Of a stretch of 64,000 nt of DNA, positions 18,056 to 27,394 are shown one piece after another (positions within the stretch are counted from its first letter, which is position 1; each line of letters opens with the position of its first letter). Made by a program: the position numbers and the translations under genes. The DNA is from Bacteroidota bacterium (GTDB taxonomy: Bacteria; Bacteroidota; Bacteroidia; Cytophagales; Cyclobacteriaceae): contig VGMW01000007.1 of the NCBI GenBank assembly GCA_016866235.1, positions 31,669 to 95,668 of the forward strand, given 5' to 3'. The notes beneath the pieces were generated by a model. The model was not told where the DNA came from. It did not search any database and saw only the letters and a program-made list of their open reading frames with translations.

Positions 18056-18661
18056 TCATTTCATTCTTTCCTTTAAAACCTGCTCCACTTCCTCGAGCTT
18101 ATGATCTTTAGACGCCAACAAAACGAGAAAATGATACATAAGGTCTGCTGCCTCACCCAAAAATTTTTGTTTGTCGTTTCCACCAGCTTCAATCACCAAC
18201 TCGACAGCCTCTTCGCCGACTTTTTGCGCCACCCGCTTAACGCCTTCCTGTATTAAGGATGCGGTGTAAGAGCCTGAGTCCGGATTGCTTTTTCTTCGCT
18301 GAATGGTTTCTTCCAGAACATCCAAAACCCTGGTGTTTTTGGAATGATTGAAGCAAGTCCATTGTCCCGTATGACAAACCGGACCGGATGGTTTCGCCTG
18401 AATTAATAAAGTGTCGTTGTCGCAATCCTTACGGATCTCGGTCCATTCAAGGTAATTGCCGCTGGTCTCGCCTTTGGTCCAAAGCGTGTTCCTCGACCGA
18501 CTGAAAAAGGTCACATGTTTACCCGACAAGGTTGAATCCAATGCTGCCTTGTTCATGTATCCAAGCATCAGAACAGTTTGACTTTTTGCATCCTGTACAA
18601 TACATGGGACCAACGATGTGTTGTCTGCCTGAAAAACTTCGTTTGAGTTGCTGATGATCAT
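18056..18661 (-). CDS. hisIE: HisIE bifunctional histidine biosynthesis enzyme
   Basis: A 201-residue fusion. Residues 1 to about 110 are the phosphoribosyl-AMP cyclohydrolase (HisI), with [26 protein letters not shown] and the metal-binding KDCDNDTLL and CHTG motifs. Residues about 120-200 are phosphoribosyl-ATP pyrophosphatase (HisE), with [13 protein letters not shown] and [11 protein letters not shown]. It carries out steps two and three of the pathway. The start overlaps hisF by 4 bases. It is the last gene of the operon. Confidence 0.95.
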   Translation of the reverse strand: MIISNSNEVFQADNTSLVPCIVQDAKSQTVLMLGYMNKAALDSTLSGKHVTFFSRSRNTLWTKGETSGNYLEWTEIRKDCDNDTLLIQAKPSGPVCHTGQWTCFNHSKNTRVLDVLEETIQRRKSNPDSGSYTASLIQEGVKRVAQKVGEEAVELVIEAGGNDKQKFLGEAADLMYHFLVLLASKDHKLEEVEQVLKERMK

Positions 18662-19431
18662 ATTGAATTATTTTGCGCCGGGCGAACCGGTATACCATTA
18701 TTTTTTAAAAACAATTTTAAATCGGGGATGCTCACTACACCGAAATGAAAAAGGCTGGCCGCCAACGCTGCATCGCTGCCCGCCAGTCTGAAAACCCTTA
18801 AAAAATCTTCAGGATGTCCCGCGCCACCACTGGCGATAACCGGAATGGTCAGCAGTCGGTTAAGTTTTTCAAGGGCATCGATTGCAAAGCCCGACTTGGT
18901 TCCGTCGTGGTCCATGCTGGTGAAAAGAATTTCGCCGGCGCCTCGTTCCTGAGCTTCAAGGCTCCAGGAAAAAAGCTTCCGATTCACCGGAATTTTACCC
19001 CCCTGGATGTGCACCACCCAATCGTTGAGGATCTTCCTTGCATCAATGGCCACCACAATGCATTGGCTGCCAAAAGCCTGACTCAATTCATTGATGAGTT
19101 CAGGATTTTTTACCGCTGCAGAATTTATGCTGATTTTGTCAGCGCCTGCTTCCAGCAGTTCCCGGACATCTTGCGTGCTGACAATTCCACCACCTACCGT
19201 AAAGGGTATGTTCACCTCCCTCGCAACTTTCTCAACCAGTGAAAGAAGTGTTTTCCTTCTTTCCTCGGTGGCTGAAATATCCAGGAAGACCAACTCATCT
19301 GCACCTTGCGCTGCATACTGTTTGGCCAATGCCACAGGATCGCCAGCATCACGCAGCGCTACAAACCTGGTGCCCTTTACCGTTCTACCATCTTTAACGT
19401 CGAGGCACGGAATAATTCTTTTGGTTACCAT
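18658..19431 (-). CDS. hisF: Imidazole glycerol phosphate synthase cyclase subunit HisF
   Basis: A 257-residue (beta-alpha)8 barrel. It starts [12 protein letters not shown] with catalytic Asp 11 and has the second catalytic Asp in VAIDARK near residue 130. It uses ammonia channelled from HisH to close the imidazole ring, releasing imidazole glycerol phosphate and AICAR. It overlaps hisA by 7 bases. Confidence 0.96.
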   Translation of the reverse strand: MVTKRIIPCLDVKDGRTVKGTRFVALRDAGDPVALAKQYAAQGADELVFLDISATEERRKTLLSLVEKVAREVNIPFTVGGGIVSTQDVRELLEAGADKISINSAAVKNPELINELSQAFGSQCIVVAIDARKILNDWVVHIQGGKIPVNRKLFSWSLEAQERGAGEILFTSMDHDGTKSGFAIDALEKLNRLLTIPVIASGGAGHPEDFLRVFRLAGSDAALAASLFHFGVVSIPDLKLFLKNNGIPVRPAQNNSI

Positions 19432-20150
19432 AACAATGACAGTTCTTTAAGTTCATCGGCATTGATTTGCCCTTCCAGCAATGCCTTTCCGGTTACAGCG
19501 CCGTACAACCCGCCGGCACGGAGTCCGATCAGATCTTCTGCCGACCGGATGCCACCGCTCGCAATAAGTTTCAGGCCATCAAATTCAGCCAACAGCGCTC
19601 GGTACCAATCCATGGCCGGGCCTGTCAACATCCCATCCCGACCAATGTCGGTGCAGGTAACGTATTGAAGTCCGTAAGGCAGAAATTTTTTGATGAGCTC
19701 CGAAATGGTCATCGCTGTGCTTTCGGTCCAACCGCTTACAGCCACTTTATTGTTCTTTGCGTCGGCACTCAGCATAATTTTATCCGGACCAAATCGTTGC
19801 AGCCACCCGATTACTGTTTCCGGTTCTTTCACCGCAATGCTTCCGCAGTTGATCTGATTTACCCCGGCGTCCAGCAGCCATTCAACATCGGCATCACTTC
19901 GAATCCCTCCGCCAAAATCAACCATGAGCTTGGTTTCCTTTGTGATTTTCTTCACCAGATCCCCGTGTATGATTTTGCCCTCCCTCGCACCACTCAGGTC
20001 AACCAAATGCAGATGTCTGAAACCCTGGTGCTCAAGTTTATTGGCAAGCTCAAGCGGATCATCACCATAAACGGAAGATTTGGTATAGTCTCCCTGTTTG
20101 AGGCGGACCACCTTTCCATCCAATAAATCAATAGCGGGAACAACAATCAT
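19425..20150 (-). CDS. hisA: HisA ProFAR isomerase
   Basis: A 241-residue (beta-alpha)8 barrel homologous to HisF. Catalytic Asp 8 is in [18 protein letters not shown] and the second catalytic Asp is in [12 protein letters not shown]. It performs the Amadori rearrangement of ProFAR to PRFAR. Its start overlaps hisH by 4 bases. Confidence 0.96.
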   Translation of the reverse strand: MIVVPAIDLLDGKVVRLKQGDYTKSSVYGDDPLELANKLEHQGFRHLHLVDLSGAREGKIIHGDLVKKITKETKLMVDFGGGIRSDADVEWLLDAGVNQINCGSIAVKEPETVIGWLQRFGPDKIMLSADAKNNKVAVSGWTESTAMTISELIKKFLPYGLQYVTCTDIGRDGMLTGPAMDWYRALLAEFDGLKLIASGGIRSAEDLIGLRAGGLYGAVTGKALLEGQINADELKELSLLW

Positions 20151-20731
20151 AAGTCAAGAAAAGTTTTTAGGACCACCAAACCCTGATCACCTGATTTTTC
20201 AGGATGAAATTGAACAGCATAAAAATTATCCTTCCTCAACGCAGCACTGATGGGGGTTCCGTGGTTGACCGATGCGCTGGTATACACGCCTGCAGGCACA
20301 TAATAACTGTGCACAAAATAGAAATACGCATCTTTTAATCGCTTCGGTATCCAGTCACTTGTTTCGGTAAGCCGATTCCACCCCATGTGGGGCACTTTAA
20401 TTCCCTCTCTTTGAGGAATCCTTTTAACCTCACAATCGAAAATCCCAAGACAATCAGTGTTGTTCTCTTCAGAACTCCTGCACATCAGTTGCATCCCGAG
20501 ACAAATTCCAAGGACAGGTTGATTTAAATTTTTGATGACCTGGTCCAGTTGCTTGCCCTTTAAAAAATTCATGGTTGAACTGGCCTCGCCAACACCAGGG
20601 AAAATTACTTTGTCGGCCGACTGGATTTCATCGATGCGATCGGTAATGGTGTAGGGAACCGACATCTTTTCCAGTGCAAAACACAGCGATCGGATGTTGC
20701 CTGCGTTGTAACGTATCACAGCTGTTTTCAT
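20147..20731 (-). CDS. hisH: Imidazole glycerol phosphate synthase glutaminase subunit HisH
   Basis: A 194-residue class I glutamine amidotransferase. The nucleophile Cys is in LGICLGMQLM near residue 78, and the His-Glu pair is in QFHPEKSG near the C-terminus. It supplies ammonia to HisF. Its start overlaps the hisB stop by one base. Confidence 0.96.
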   Translation of the reverse strand: MKTAVIRYNAGNIRSLCFALEKMSVPYTITDRIDEIQSADKVIFPGVGEASSTMNFLKGKQLDQVIKNLNQPVLGICLGMQLMCRSSEENNTDCLGIFDCEVKRIPQREGIKVPHMGWNRLTETSDWIPKRLKDAYFYFVHSYYVPAGVYTSASVNHGTPISAALRKDNFYAVQFHPEKSGDQGLVVLKTFLDL

Positions 20732-21843
20732 CAGAGTACGCCTTTGGTGGTGGGCAACTGATTGCCTTCCTGCTTCACTGCCATTTTAATGCTTCGCGCG
20801 AGGGCTTTGAAGATGGATTCAATTTTATGGTGTTCATTGTTGCCCTCTGCTTTAATGTTAAGGTTGCATCTGGATGCATCGCTGAAAGACTTAAAAAAGT
20901 GCATAAACATTTCGGTGGGCACATCGCCGATTTTTTCTCTGGTGAAGGAGGTCTCCCAAACCAGCCACGGTCTTCCGCCAAAATCCAATGCCACCTGTGC
21001 CAGACAATCGTCCATCGGCAGGGTAAAACCATAGCGTCCGATTCCTTTTTTATCACCCAGTGCCTTAAGCATTGCTTCGCCGAGGGTCAGGGCGGTATCT
21101 TCTATGGTGTGATGTTCATCGATGTGAAGGTCGCCCCGGGCAACTATTTTCAAATCGAGGTTACCGTGTTTTGCGAGCTGCTCGAGCATGTGGTCAAAAA
21201 ACTTCAGTCCGGTTGAAATGTCTGATTGGCCATTACCGTCCAGATTGACTTCCACTTCAATTTCTGTTTCAGAAGTCATTCTGGTGACGCTGGCCCTCCT
21301 TTCCTTTTTGGTGAGTAAATCCGCCAGGTCTGACCAACGGTTGGTGCGCAAGGCAAGAGTATTTTCCAAATCACTAAAAGTTTCTGGAGTGCTGTCAGAG
21401 GCAATGACCAGCGCTCTGCATCCTAAATTTTTGGCCAGTTGAACATCGGTCAAACGGTCGCCGATTACATAGCTTGATTCTTGATCAAATCCGCTCGCCA
21501 AATAGGCGGTGAGCATCCCCGTCCCTGGTTTACGGTTGGGCGAGTTTTGTTCCGGCAAGGATGGATCGATGTGTACCGCAGAAAAAATGACGCCCTCATT
21601 TTTAAATGCCTCCAGTACCTTTTGTTGAACCGGAAGAAAGTTTTCTTCAGGAAAGGAAGCAGTTCCCAGGCCATCCTGATTGCTGACCATGACCAGTTCG
21701 TATTCCTGTGTTTTAGCAATCCGGTAAAGCGCATTGAATACCCCCGGCACGAAGGATAATTTTTCCAGACTGTCGATCTGCTTGTCTGGCGGCTCGTGAA
21801 TCAGGGTGCCGTCGCGGTCGATGAATAAAATTTTTCGCTTCAT
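20731..21843 (-). CDS. hisB: HisB bifunctional histidinol-phosphatase/IGP dehydratase
   Basis: A 370-residue fusion. The N-terminal HAD phosphatase (about 1-165) opens [13 protein letters not shown], with the catalytic aspartates in DRDGT. The C-terminal imidazole glycerol-phosphate dehydratase (about 180-370) has the metal-binding [14 protein letters not shown] and a second HHKIES motif. The fused form occurs in enterobacteria and many Bacteroidota. It lies 11 bases after hisC. Confidence 0.95.
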   Translation of the reverse strand: MKRKILFIDRDGTLIHEPPDKQIDSLEKLSFVPGVFNALYRIAKTQEYELVMVSNQDGLGTASFPEENFLPVQQKVLEAFKNEGVIFSAVHIDPSLPEQNSPNRKPGTGMLTAYLASGFDQESSYVIGDRLTDVQLAKNLGCRALVIASDSTPETFSDLENTLALRTNRWSDLADLLTKKERRASVTRMTSETEIEVEVNLDGNGQSDISTGLKFFDHMLEQLAKHGNLDLKIVARGDLHIDEHHTIEDTALTLGEAMLKALGDKKGIGRYGFTLPMDDCLAQVALDFGGRPWLVWETSFTREKIGDVPTEMFMHFFKSFSDASRCNLNIKAEGNNEHHKIESIFKALARSIKMAVKQEGNQLPTTKGVL

Positions 21844-21854
21844 AAATGCGGTGG

Positions 21855-22883
21855 TTACAGATTAAAAATTTTTTCAATGGAATTCATTAACAGGTCGTTT
21901 TCCGCTGGTGTGCCGATGGTTATCCGAAGACATCCTTCGCAACCGGCCTCAGCCGAGCGGTCGCGGACCACAATCCCATCTTCCAGCAATTGCCGGTAAG
22001 CCAAAGAAGGATTCGGAAACTGTACCAGCAGAAAATTGGCATCGCTTGGATATGCTTTCAATCCATTTTCTTTCAGGAATTCAGCAACGCGTAATCTTTG
22101 CTCGACAATGACTGCTGTATTTTTTTTAGTAGAGCACTCCTTAAGTTGGGTGAGCGCAATTTCCTGTGCCGCACTGCTGATGTTGTAGGGTGGTTTCACT
22201 TGATTCAACAAAGTGACCACCGGTTTCGCGGCCATGCATAAACCCAACCTCAGTCCGGCAAGTCCAAAGGCCTTGGATAAAGTTTGAAGGATTAAAAGGT
22301 TTTCATACTTCAGAAGGTCTCCAACAAAAGATTTATCCGGACAGAAATCAATATAAGCCTCATCGATAACCACCAGGCCCTTGAAGTTTTCAATCAGCAT
22401 GGTTACCCTTTCACGATCAAAGGCGTTACCGGTGGGATTATTCGGTGAACACAAAAAGAGAATCTTCGAATGTTGGTCGGCTGATTTCAAAAATTCCGAA
22501 TGCACTGGTTGGAAGTTGTGGTCAAGCCGGATTTTTCTGGCTTCGATGTTGTTCACTGCAGCTGAAACCTGATACATCCCATAACTGGGATCAGGAATCA
22601 ATATGTTATCGCGGCCGGGCTCACAAAAAATCCGGATCAGCAAATCGATGGGTTCATCGCTGCCATTTCCGATGAAGATATTTTCCGGATCGACGTTGCG
22701 GATTTGTCCAATGCATTTTTTTAATTCCGATTGAAAAGGATCCGGATATCGATTGTAGCCGGAAGGAAAAGGAGATTCATTGGCATCCAGATAAACTGCA
22801 GCCTTTCCGGAGTATTCGTGCCTTGCGGAAGAATACGGTTTTAGGTTCTTCAGATGTTTGCGGGCAAGTGACAGGATGTCCAT
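21855..22883 (-). CDS. hisC: Histidinol-phosphate aminotransferase HisC
   Basis: A 342-residue class I/II PLP aminotransferase. The PLP lysine is in [13 protein letters not shown] near residue 205, and SPNNPTGN contacts the cofactor. It converts imidazole acetol phosphate to histidinol phosphate. ATG at 22883 is chosen. A TTG two codons upstream overlaps the hisD stop and is possible. Confidence 0.95.
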   Translation of the reverse strand: MDILSLARKHLKNLKPYSSARHEYSGKAAVYLDANESPFPSGYNRYPDPFQSELKKCIGQIRNVDPENIFIGNGSDEPIDLLIRIFCEPGRDNILIPDPSYGMYQVSAAVNNIEARKIRLDHNFQPVHSEFLKSADQHSKILFLCSPNNPTGNAFDRERVTMLIENFKGLVVIDEAYIDFCPDKSFVGDLLKYENLLILQTLSKAFGLAGLRLGLCMAAKPVVTLLNQVKPPYNISSAAQEIALTQLKECSTKKNTAVIVEQRLRVAEFLKENGLKAYPSDANFLLVQFPNPSLAYRQLLEDGIVVRDRSAEAGCEGCLRITIGTPAENDLLMNSIEKIFNL

Positions 22884-22885
22884 GG

Positions 22886-24172
22886 TCAATTTTTTAATTT
22901 TTGAAGTCGGACCGTTACTGCATTGCGATGGGCCTCCAGCGCTTCTGCCGATGCGAGCGTTTCAATGACCGGTCCGAGGTTTTGGATTCCCTGCTGGCTG
23001 ATCTCTTGCACGGTGATGAACCGAAGAAAGCTATCTAGGCTTACGCCTGAATAGGCGCGCGCATTTCCTGCCGTAGGCAACGTGTGGTTGGTGCCCGACG
23101 CATAGTCTCCGGCGGCCTCAGGCGTAAAATGCCCAAGGAAAATCGAACCTGCATGCCGTATCCCTCCGAGCAATTCGGCCGGGTTTGCTGTTTGGATGAT
23201 CAGGTGCTCTGGTGCATAGGCATTCGAAAATTCAATGCACGCCTCAAGGGAATTCAAAACAACACAGAAGCTATTGTCCAGCGCCAATGAAGCGGTCTGT
23301 TTCCGCGGAAGCAATTCAAGTTGATTGTTTAATTCCATCCTGACTTTATCCGGAAGTGCTTCATCGGTGGTAAGCAGCACCACCTGACTGTCGCTGCCGT
23401 GCTCGGCTTGTGAAAGCAAGTCGGCCGCCACGAAGACAGGATCCGCGGAGTTGTCGGCGATGACCAGAACCTCTGAAGGTCCTGCGGGCATATCAATGGC
23501 CACACCTTCTGCCTGTGCCATCATTTTTGCGGTGGTAACATATTGATTTCCGGGACCAAAAATTTTATCTGCTTTTGGAATGGATGCAGTTCCGTAAGCC
23601 ATGGCGGCAATGGCTTGCGCCCCACCAACCTTGAAAACGTTTTTGATGCCAGCGGTAGTGGCCGCAAAAAGAATGGCGGGATGTATGGAACCGTCCGCCT
23701 GCGGTGGCGTGCAGAGGAACGGCTCGCTGCAACCTGCAAGCGTGGCGGGAATGCCGAGCATCAGAACCGTTGAGAACAATGGAGCGGTGCCGCCCGGTAT
23801 GTACAATCCAGGCCGTTCTACCGGTCTTGAAATTCTCGAGCATTTAACGCCAGCGGTGGTTTCAACGGTAAGGTCTTCCCGCTTTTGCAGACTGTGGAAT
23901 TTCCGAATGTTGTCCGCAGCCGTTTCAATGGCTGTCCGGAGATTTTCAGGAATCAATTTGGAAGCCTGGATAAATTCCTCCTCACCAACTTTTAGGTTTG
24001 AAATGCGACACTGTTCGAATCTCAGGTTATACTCCAGCAATGCAGCGTCGCCCCGTGTTTGGACTGCATATAAAATATCCTTCACCACCGAAGTCAGTGA
24101 TTGGGTGTCTATCCGGGGCCGGGCAGTAATTTTGTTCCAGCTTTCCTTGTTGGGTTGAACAAATATTTTCAT
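22886..24172 (-). CDS. hisD: Histidinol dehydrogenase HisD
   Basis: A 428-residue zinc- and NAD-dependent enzyme that oxidises histidinol to histidine in two steps. Family blocks are PGGTAPLFSTVLML, GPGNQYVTTAKMMAQ, AEHGSDSQVVLLT and the C-terminal GDYASGTNHTLPT that contains zinc and catalytic residues. The length is standard. It lies 2 bases after hisG. Confidence 0.96.
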   Translation of the reverse strand: MKIFVQPNKESWNKITARPRIDTQSLTSVVKDILYAVQTRGDAALLEYNLRFEQCRISNLKVGEEEFIQASKLIPENLRTAIETAADNIRKFHSLQKREDLTVETTAGVKCSRISRPVERPGLYIPGGTAPLFSTVLMLGIPATLAGCSEPFLCTPPQADGSIHPAILFAATTAGIKNVFKVGGAQAIAAMAYGTASIPKADKIFGPGNQYVTTAKMMAQAEGVAIDMPAGPSEVLVIADNSADPVFVAADLLSQAEHGSDSQVVLLTTDEALPDKVRMELNNQLELLPRKQTASLALDNSFCVVLNSLEACIEFSNAYAPEHLIIQTANPAELLGGIRHAGSIFLGHFTPEAAGDYASGTNHTLPTAGNARAYSGVSLDSFLRFITVQEISQQGIQNLGPVIETLASAEALEAHRNAVTVRLQKLKN

Positions 24173-24174
24173 GA

Positions 24175-25041
24175 TCAGGGAATCATTTTTTCAATGGGCA
24201 ACACCAAGATGCCTTCTGCACCAAATGATTTTAGCCGGTCAATTTTTTCCCAGAAATCATTTTCTTCTACAACGGCGTGCAGCGAGAACCAACCTGCGCG
24301 GTTAAGCGACATAATGGTTGGACTGTTCATCCCCGGAACGAGTCGCGTAATGGATTCGATGGCTCCGTCGGGTACATTCATAAGGATGTACTTTTTATTC
24401 CGTGCCGACCGGACTGCACTGAATCGGAAGGTGAGCTGCTGAAGGATCGTTTCTTTTTCTTTTGAAAGGCTGTTGTTTGCAATGAGCACTGCTTCTGACT
24501 TCAGCACGGTTTCAACCTCGCGCAACCCATTGCTAAGTAAGGTGCTTCCGCTGCTCACCAGATCACAGATCGCATCGGCAAGTCCAATGCCCGGGGCGAT
24601 TTCCACCGATCCGCTGATTTCATGGATGGACGCATCGATCCCATGTCGGGTCAGAAAGGCTGCTGTCGTGGTAGGGTAGGAGGTTGCAATGCTTTTGCCA
24701 TTGAGCCAGCTTAAACCTGTGTAGTTTTCAATTTTGGGTACGGCGATGGAAAGCCTGCATCGCGCAAAATCAAGTCGCTGCACAATCTCTGCCTGTAAAC
24801 CTTTTTCCGAGACCAGGTTCTCGCCAACAATTCCTGCGTCGGCCACCTTGTCTGCCACATATTCAGGGATGTCATCGTCGCGCAGGAACAACAATTCAAC
24901 CGGAAAGTTTCCAACGCGAAGTCTTAGCTGATCTCTTCCATTGGAAATCTCAAGTCCGCTTTCGCGCAGCAACTGCACCGAGCCATCGTGGAGCCGTCCT
25001 GATTTTTGTACTGCAATTCTTAATACTTCGTTTGTGTTCAT
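24175..25041 (-). CDS. hisG: ATP phosphoribosyltransferase HisG, long form
   Basis: The committed step of histidine synthesis, joining ATP and PRPP. The 288-residue product is the long form: two catalytic lobes with the PRPP-binding DLVSSGSTL motif and a C-terminal ACT-like domain for histidine feedback inhibition (about 210-288). The start MNTNEVLRIA at 25041 is chosen. The ATG at 25086 lies within the attenuator hairpin and its U-run precedes the chosen start. It is the first structural gene of the operon. Confidence 0.94.
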   Translation of the reverse strand: MNTNEVLRIAVQKSGRLHDGSVQLLRESGLEISNGRDQLRLRVGNFPVELLFLRDDDIPEYVADKVADAGIVGENLVSEKGLQAEIVQRLDFARCRLSIAVPKIENYTGLSWLNGKSIATSYPTTTAAFLTRHGIDASIHEISGSVEIAPGIGLADAICDLVSSGSTLLSNGLREVETVLKSEAVLIANNSLSKEKETILQQLTFRFSAVRSARNKKYILMNVPDGAIESITRLVPGMNSPTIMSLNRAGWFSLHAVVEENDFWEKIDRLKSFGAEGILVLPIEKMIP

Positions 25042-25053
25042 GTTTGACTGGAT

Positions 25054-25090
25054 TAAAAAAACGAAAGGCCTGCCAGTGGGTGGCAAGCCT
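25054..25090 (-). terminator. his operon attenuator terminator
   Basis: On the minus strand, a 10-base stem AGGCTTGCCA / TGGCAGGCCT with loop CCCAC (25066-25090), followed by TTCG and seven T. It lies between the leader peptide and hisG. The 5' arm contains TGCCACC, complementary to GGTGGCA inside the leader peptide coding sequence, giving the alternative antiterminator pairing needed for attenuation. Confidence 0.85.
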
Positions 25091-25115
25091 TCGATAGTTT
25101 AGGTTTAAGAAAAAT

Positions 25116-25193
25116 CTATTGAATACTCATAGCGCTGCCACCTCCGGAAATCCGGCAATGATGATGGTGATGATGGCGATGAGCTCTGTTCAT
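25116..25193 (-). CDS. hisL: his operon leader peptide
   Basis: A 25-codon reading frame starting MNRAHRHHHHHHC and ending in SIQ-stop. Seven of the codons are His, six of them consecutive. This is the classic arrangement of a histidine leader peptide: when charged tRNA-His is scarce, the ribosome stalls on the His run, the antiterminator forms and hisG is transcribed. A Bacteroidota promoter lies 13 bases upstream and the attenuator follows 25 bases after the stop. The E. coli leader peptide has seven His in a row and this one was evidently reached by the same logic. Confidence 0.92.
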   Translation of the reverse strand: MNRAHRHHHHHHCRISGGGSAMSIQ

Positions 25194-25205
25194 AATTTGA
25201 TGGGA

Positions 25206-25236
25206 CAAATAAAGCCGGTGCATGGCAGAAATCAAA
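25206..25236 (-). promoter_or_regulatory. Predicted his operon promoter
   Basis: On the minus strand TTTG (25233-25236), 19 bases, then TTTATTTG (25206-25213), one mismatch to TAnnTTTG. Its position just ahead of the leader peptide is as expected. It also covers the ATG at 25222 on the plus strand, arguing against the long start of the divergent permease gene. Confidence 0.6.
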
Positions 25237-25323
25237 AAATTAGTCTGCGATGTTTACAATTCACCAAACCTTAAGCGAACAGGCATTCGGGTTTTGGCCC
25301 GATTTTCGCACCTTGCATGCGAC

Positions 25324-26940
25324 ATGAAGAAGCTGGACAAACTGGTGTTAGGTTCATTCCTTGGTCCATTTGTGATGACCTTCCTGGTGGTGGTGTTTAT
25401 TCTCCTCACCCAGCACATGCTCAAGTATTTCGATGACATAATTGGAAAAGATCTGGGTTGGGTGGTGCTGGGTAGCTTGCTTTTTTATTTTGCCGTCTGT
25501 ATGATTCCTGTGGCGCTGCCGCTGGCCATCCTGCTCTCTTCCCTCATCACTTTTGGAAACCTCGGCGAACATTTTGAGTTAACAGCCATAAAAAGTCTGG
25601 GCATCAGCCTGGTTCGGGCACTGGCTCCGATTTTTGTAACGGTTCTTTTCCTCACCGGCATTGCATTTTTGTCCAACAACTACCTCGTACCCAAGGCAGC
25701 GCTCGAAGCCTATTCGCTGTTGTACGACATCAAACAAAAAAAACCTTCGCTAGATCTGAAGGAAGGTGCTTTTTACGGAGCCATTCCGGAGGTGAGCATC
25801 AAGGTTGCAAAAAAATATCCCGACGGGGCAACGCTCGAGGGTGTCGTGATCTACGACCACAGAGGTCGCTCCGGAAACAAAGAAGTAATCATCGCCGATA
25901 GTGGAAGGATGTACACCATCCTCAACGACAATTACCTGAAACTGGAACTGTACCGCGGCTACAACTATAGCCAGGGCACCGGAACAGAGCAACAAATGAC
26001 CGGTCAGCCTTCCAACACCAATACCTACTCCAAAACCAAATTCGATCAGACCTACATGGTGTTTGATTTGTCGGCCTTCAATCTGAACCGAACCGACAAA
26101 AGATGGTTTCAGGGAAACCGCATCATGAGAAACCTGGGTGAACTCACCTTCGATATGGACTCTGTTGATCTGGAGCGCAACAAAACCAGACTCACGGTGT
26201 ACGACAATGCAGGGTCTATGTTTAGTTATTTCACCCGAACGGTTCGCGTGGATGTGCCCGAGAATCTATCGGAGGCGCAGCGCGTACGCGACAGTGCAGA
26301 GATCGCAGCTTCAACGGTGCCGGAGATGGCCCGTGAAATTCAAAAGAGCCGGATCACGGGCAACTTCGGGTTAACAGAAGTCCAGTTGGACTCTGCACTG
26401 CGTCAAAGAAGAATTGCCTACCGGCAGTGGAATGAACGATCACGTGAAAAAGTCGACAGCCTGCTGGCGGCTGGACCAACCGCCTCGGAGATTTCAGCTG
26501 CACTCATGAATGCGCGGAGTGTGAAGACCTATCTGCTGCAAACCATGGAGAGCCTGAAATCGCAGGGCTATGAATTCCGGATTTTTCAGATCCAATGGCA
26601 TAAGATTTTTGCCAATTCTGCCTCCTGCCTGATTATGTTTCTGATTGGCGCTCCGCTCGGGGCGATCATCAAAAAAGGAGGCCTCGGGTTTCCGGTGCTC
26701 GCTTCCATCATTTTCTTCATCATCTTTTATGTGTTGAGCATCATAGGAGAAAAGTGGGCCAAACAGGAGATGGTCACCGTACCGGTTGGCATGTGGGCAC
26801 CGAACGCCATTCTGCTGGTGGTTGGCGCACTCTTCCTCATCCAGGCCAGAAAAGACGCCCGTTTCTTCGAATCTGACTTCTATAAAGTGGTTTTTGAGCG
26901 CCTTTTGAGGCGTTTTCGATCTCAGAAACAGGGAATCTGA
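25324..26940 (+). CDS. LptF/LptG family permease (YjgP/YjgQ)
   Basis: A 538-residue inner membrane protein from the chosen start (MKKLDKLVLGSFLGPFV). Three N-terminal membrane segments (about 12-125) are followed by a large periplasmic domain and three C-terminal segments, the layout of LptF/LptG. These proteins work with the LptB ATPase to extract lipopolysaccharide and pass it to LptC/LptA. The periplasmic domain is longer than in E. coli, which is common in Bacteroidota. A 34-residue N-terminal extension to 25222 is rejected because it lies in the his promoter region. LptF and LptG cannot be told apart here. Confidence 0.88.
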   Translation: MKKLDKLVLGSFLGPFVMTFLVVVFILLTQHMLKYFDDIIGKDLGWVVLGSLLFYFAVCMIPVALPLAILLSSLITFGNLGEHFELTAIKSLGISLVRALAPIFVTVLFLTGIAFLSNNYLVPKAALEAYSLLYDIKQKKPSLDLKEGAFYGAIPEVSIKVAKKYPDGATLEGVVIYDHRGRSGNKEVIIADSGRMYTILNDNYLKLELYRGYNYSQGTGTEQQMTGQPSNTNTYSKTKFDQTYMVFDLSAFNLNRTDKRWFQGNRIMRNLGELTFDMDSVDLERNKTRLTVYDNAGSMFSYFTRTVRVDVPENLSEAQRVRDSAEIAASTVPEMAREIQKSRITGNFGLTEVQLDSALRQRRIAYRQWNERSREKVDSLLAAGPTASEISAALMNARSVKTYLLQTMESLKSQGYEFRIFQIQWHKIFANSASCLIMFLIGAPLGAIIKKGGLGFPVLASIIFFIIFYVLSIIGEKWAKQEMVTVPVGMWAPNAILLVVGALFLIQARKDARFFESDFYKVVFERLLRRFRSQKQGI

Positions 26941-26946
26941 ACAGAT

Positions 26947-26978
26947 TTTGGCGATTTGTGCCGTTTCTCCTACTTTTG
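26947..26978 (+). promoter_or_regulatory. Predicted rpsO promoter
   Basis: TTTG at 26947-26950, 20 bases, then TACTTTTG at 26971-26978, an exact match to the consensus. It ends 32 bases before the rpsO start. Confidence 0.75.
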
Positions 26979-27010
26979 CGCCCGAAATAAAAAGTTAAAA
27001 AGCAAGAAGA

Positions 27011-27283
27011 ATGGAAATGCCATCTGCTAAAAAAGAGCTGTTTACAAAATTCGGCCACGGGAAGACCGCAAAAGATACCGGATCTCCCGAATCTCAGATC
27101 TCTTTGTTCACCCAAAGAATCAATCACCTCACCGGGCACCTTAAATCCAATAAAAAGGATTACTCCACTCAGCAAGGTCTGTTAAAGCTGGTTGGAAAGC
27201 GCAAGAAGCTCCTGAACTACCTTCAGGAGAACAACATCAGCCGCTATAGGGCCATCGTTGCCGAGCTGGAATTGAGAAAATAA
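27011..27283 (+). CDS. rpsO: 30S ribosomal protein S15
   Basis: A 90-residue protein with the S15 family signature: TGSPESQISLFTQRINHLTGHLK, the basic LVGKRKKLLNYL and the C-terminal R-YR-I segment. It binds 16S rRNA early in small subunit assembly. It is followed by its own terminator and then pnp, the same order as in E. coli. Confidence 0.97.
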   Translation: MEMPSAKKELFTKFGHGKTAKDTGSPESQISLFTQRINHLTGHLKSNKKDYSTQQGLLKLVGKRKKLLNYLQENNISRYRAIVAELELRK

Positions 27284-27289
27284 TCACAC

Positions 27290-27317
27290 AAGGGAGCCTC
27301 TGGTTCCCTTATTTTTT
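27290..27317 (+). terminator. rpsO terminator
   Basis: A 9-base stem AAGGGAGCC / GGTTCCCTT (one G-U) with a 3-base loop, followed by ATTTTTTA. Confidence 0.85.
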
Positions 27318-27394
27318 AACCGCAGCCGCTACAGGTGTATCCTGTCGCGTGCTCACTTTTAATCAAACATACCGGTGTATTCCGGCATAAAACA

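Noticed and set aside
25222..25323. N-terminal extension of the LptF/G permease
   Set aside because: It overlaps the his promoter and leader start, and the true N-terminal membrane segment begins at 25324.
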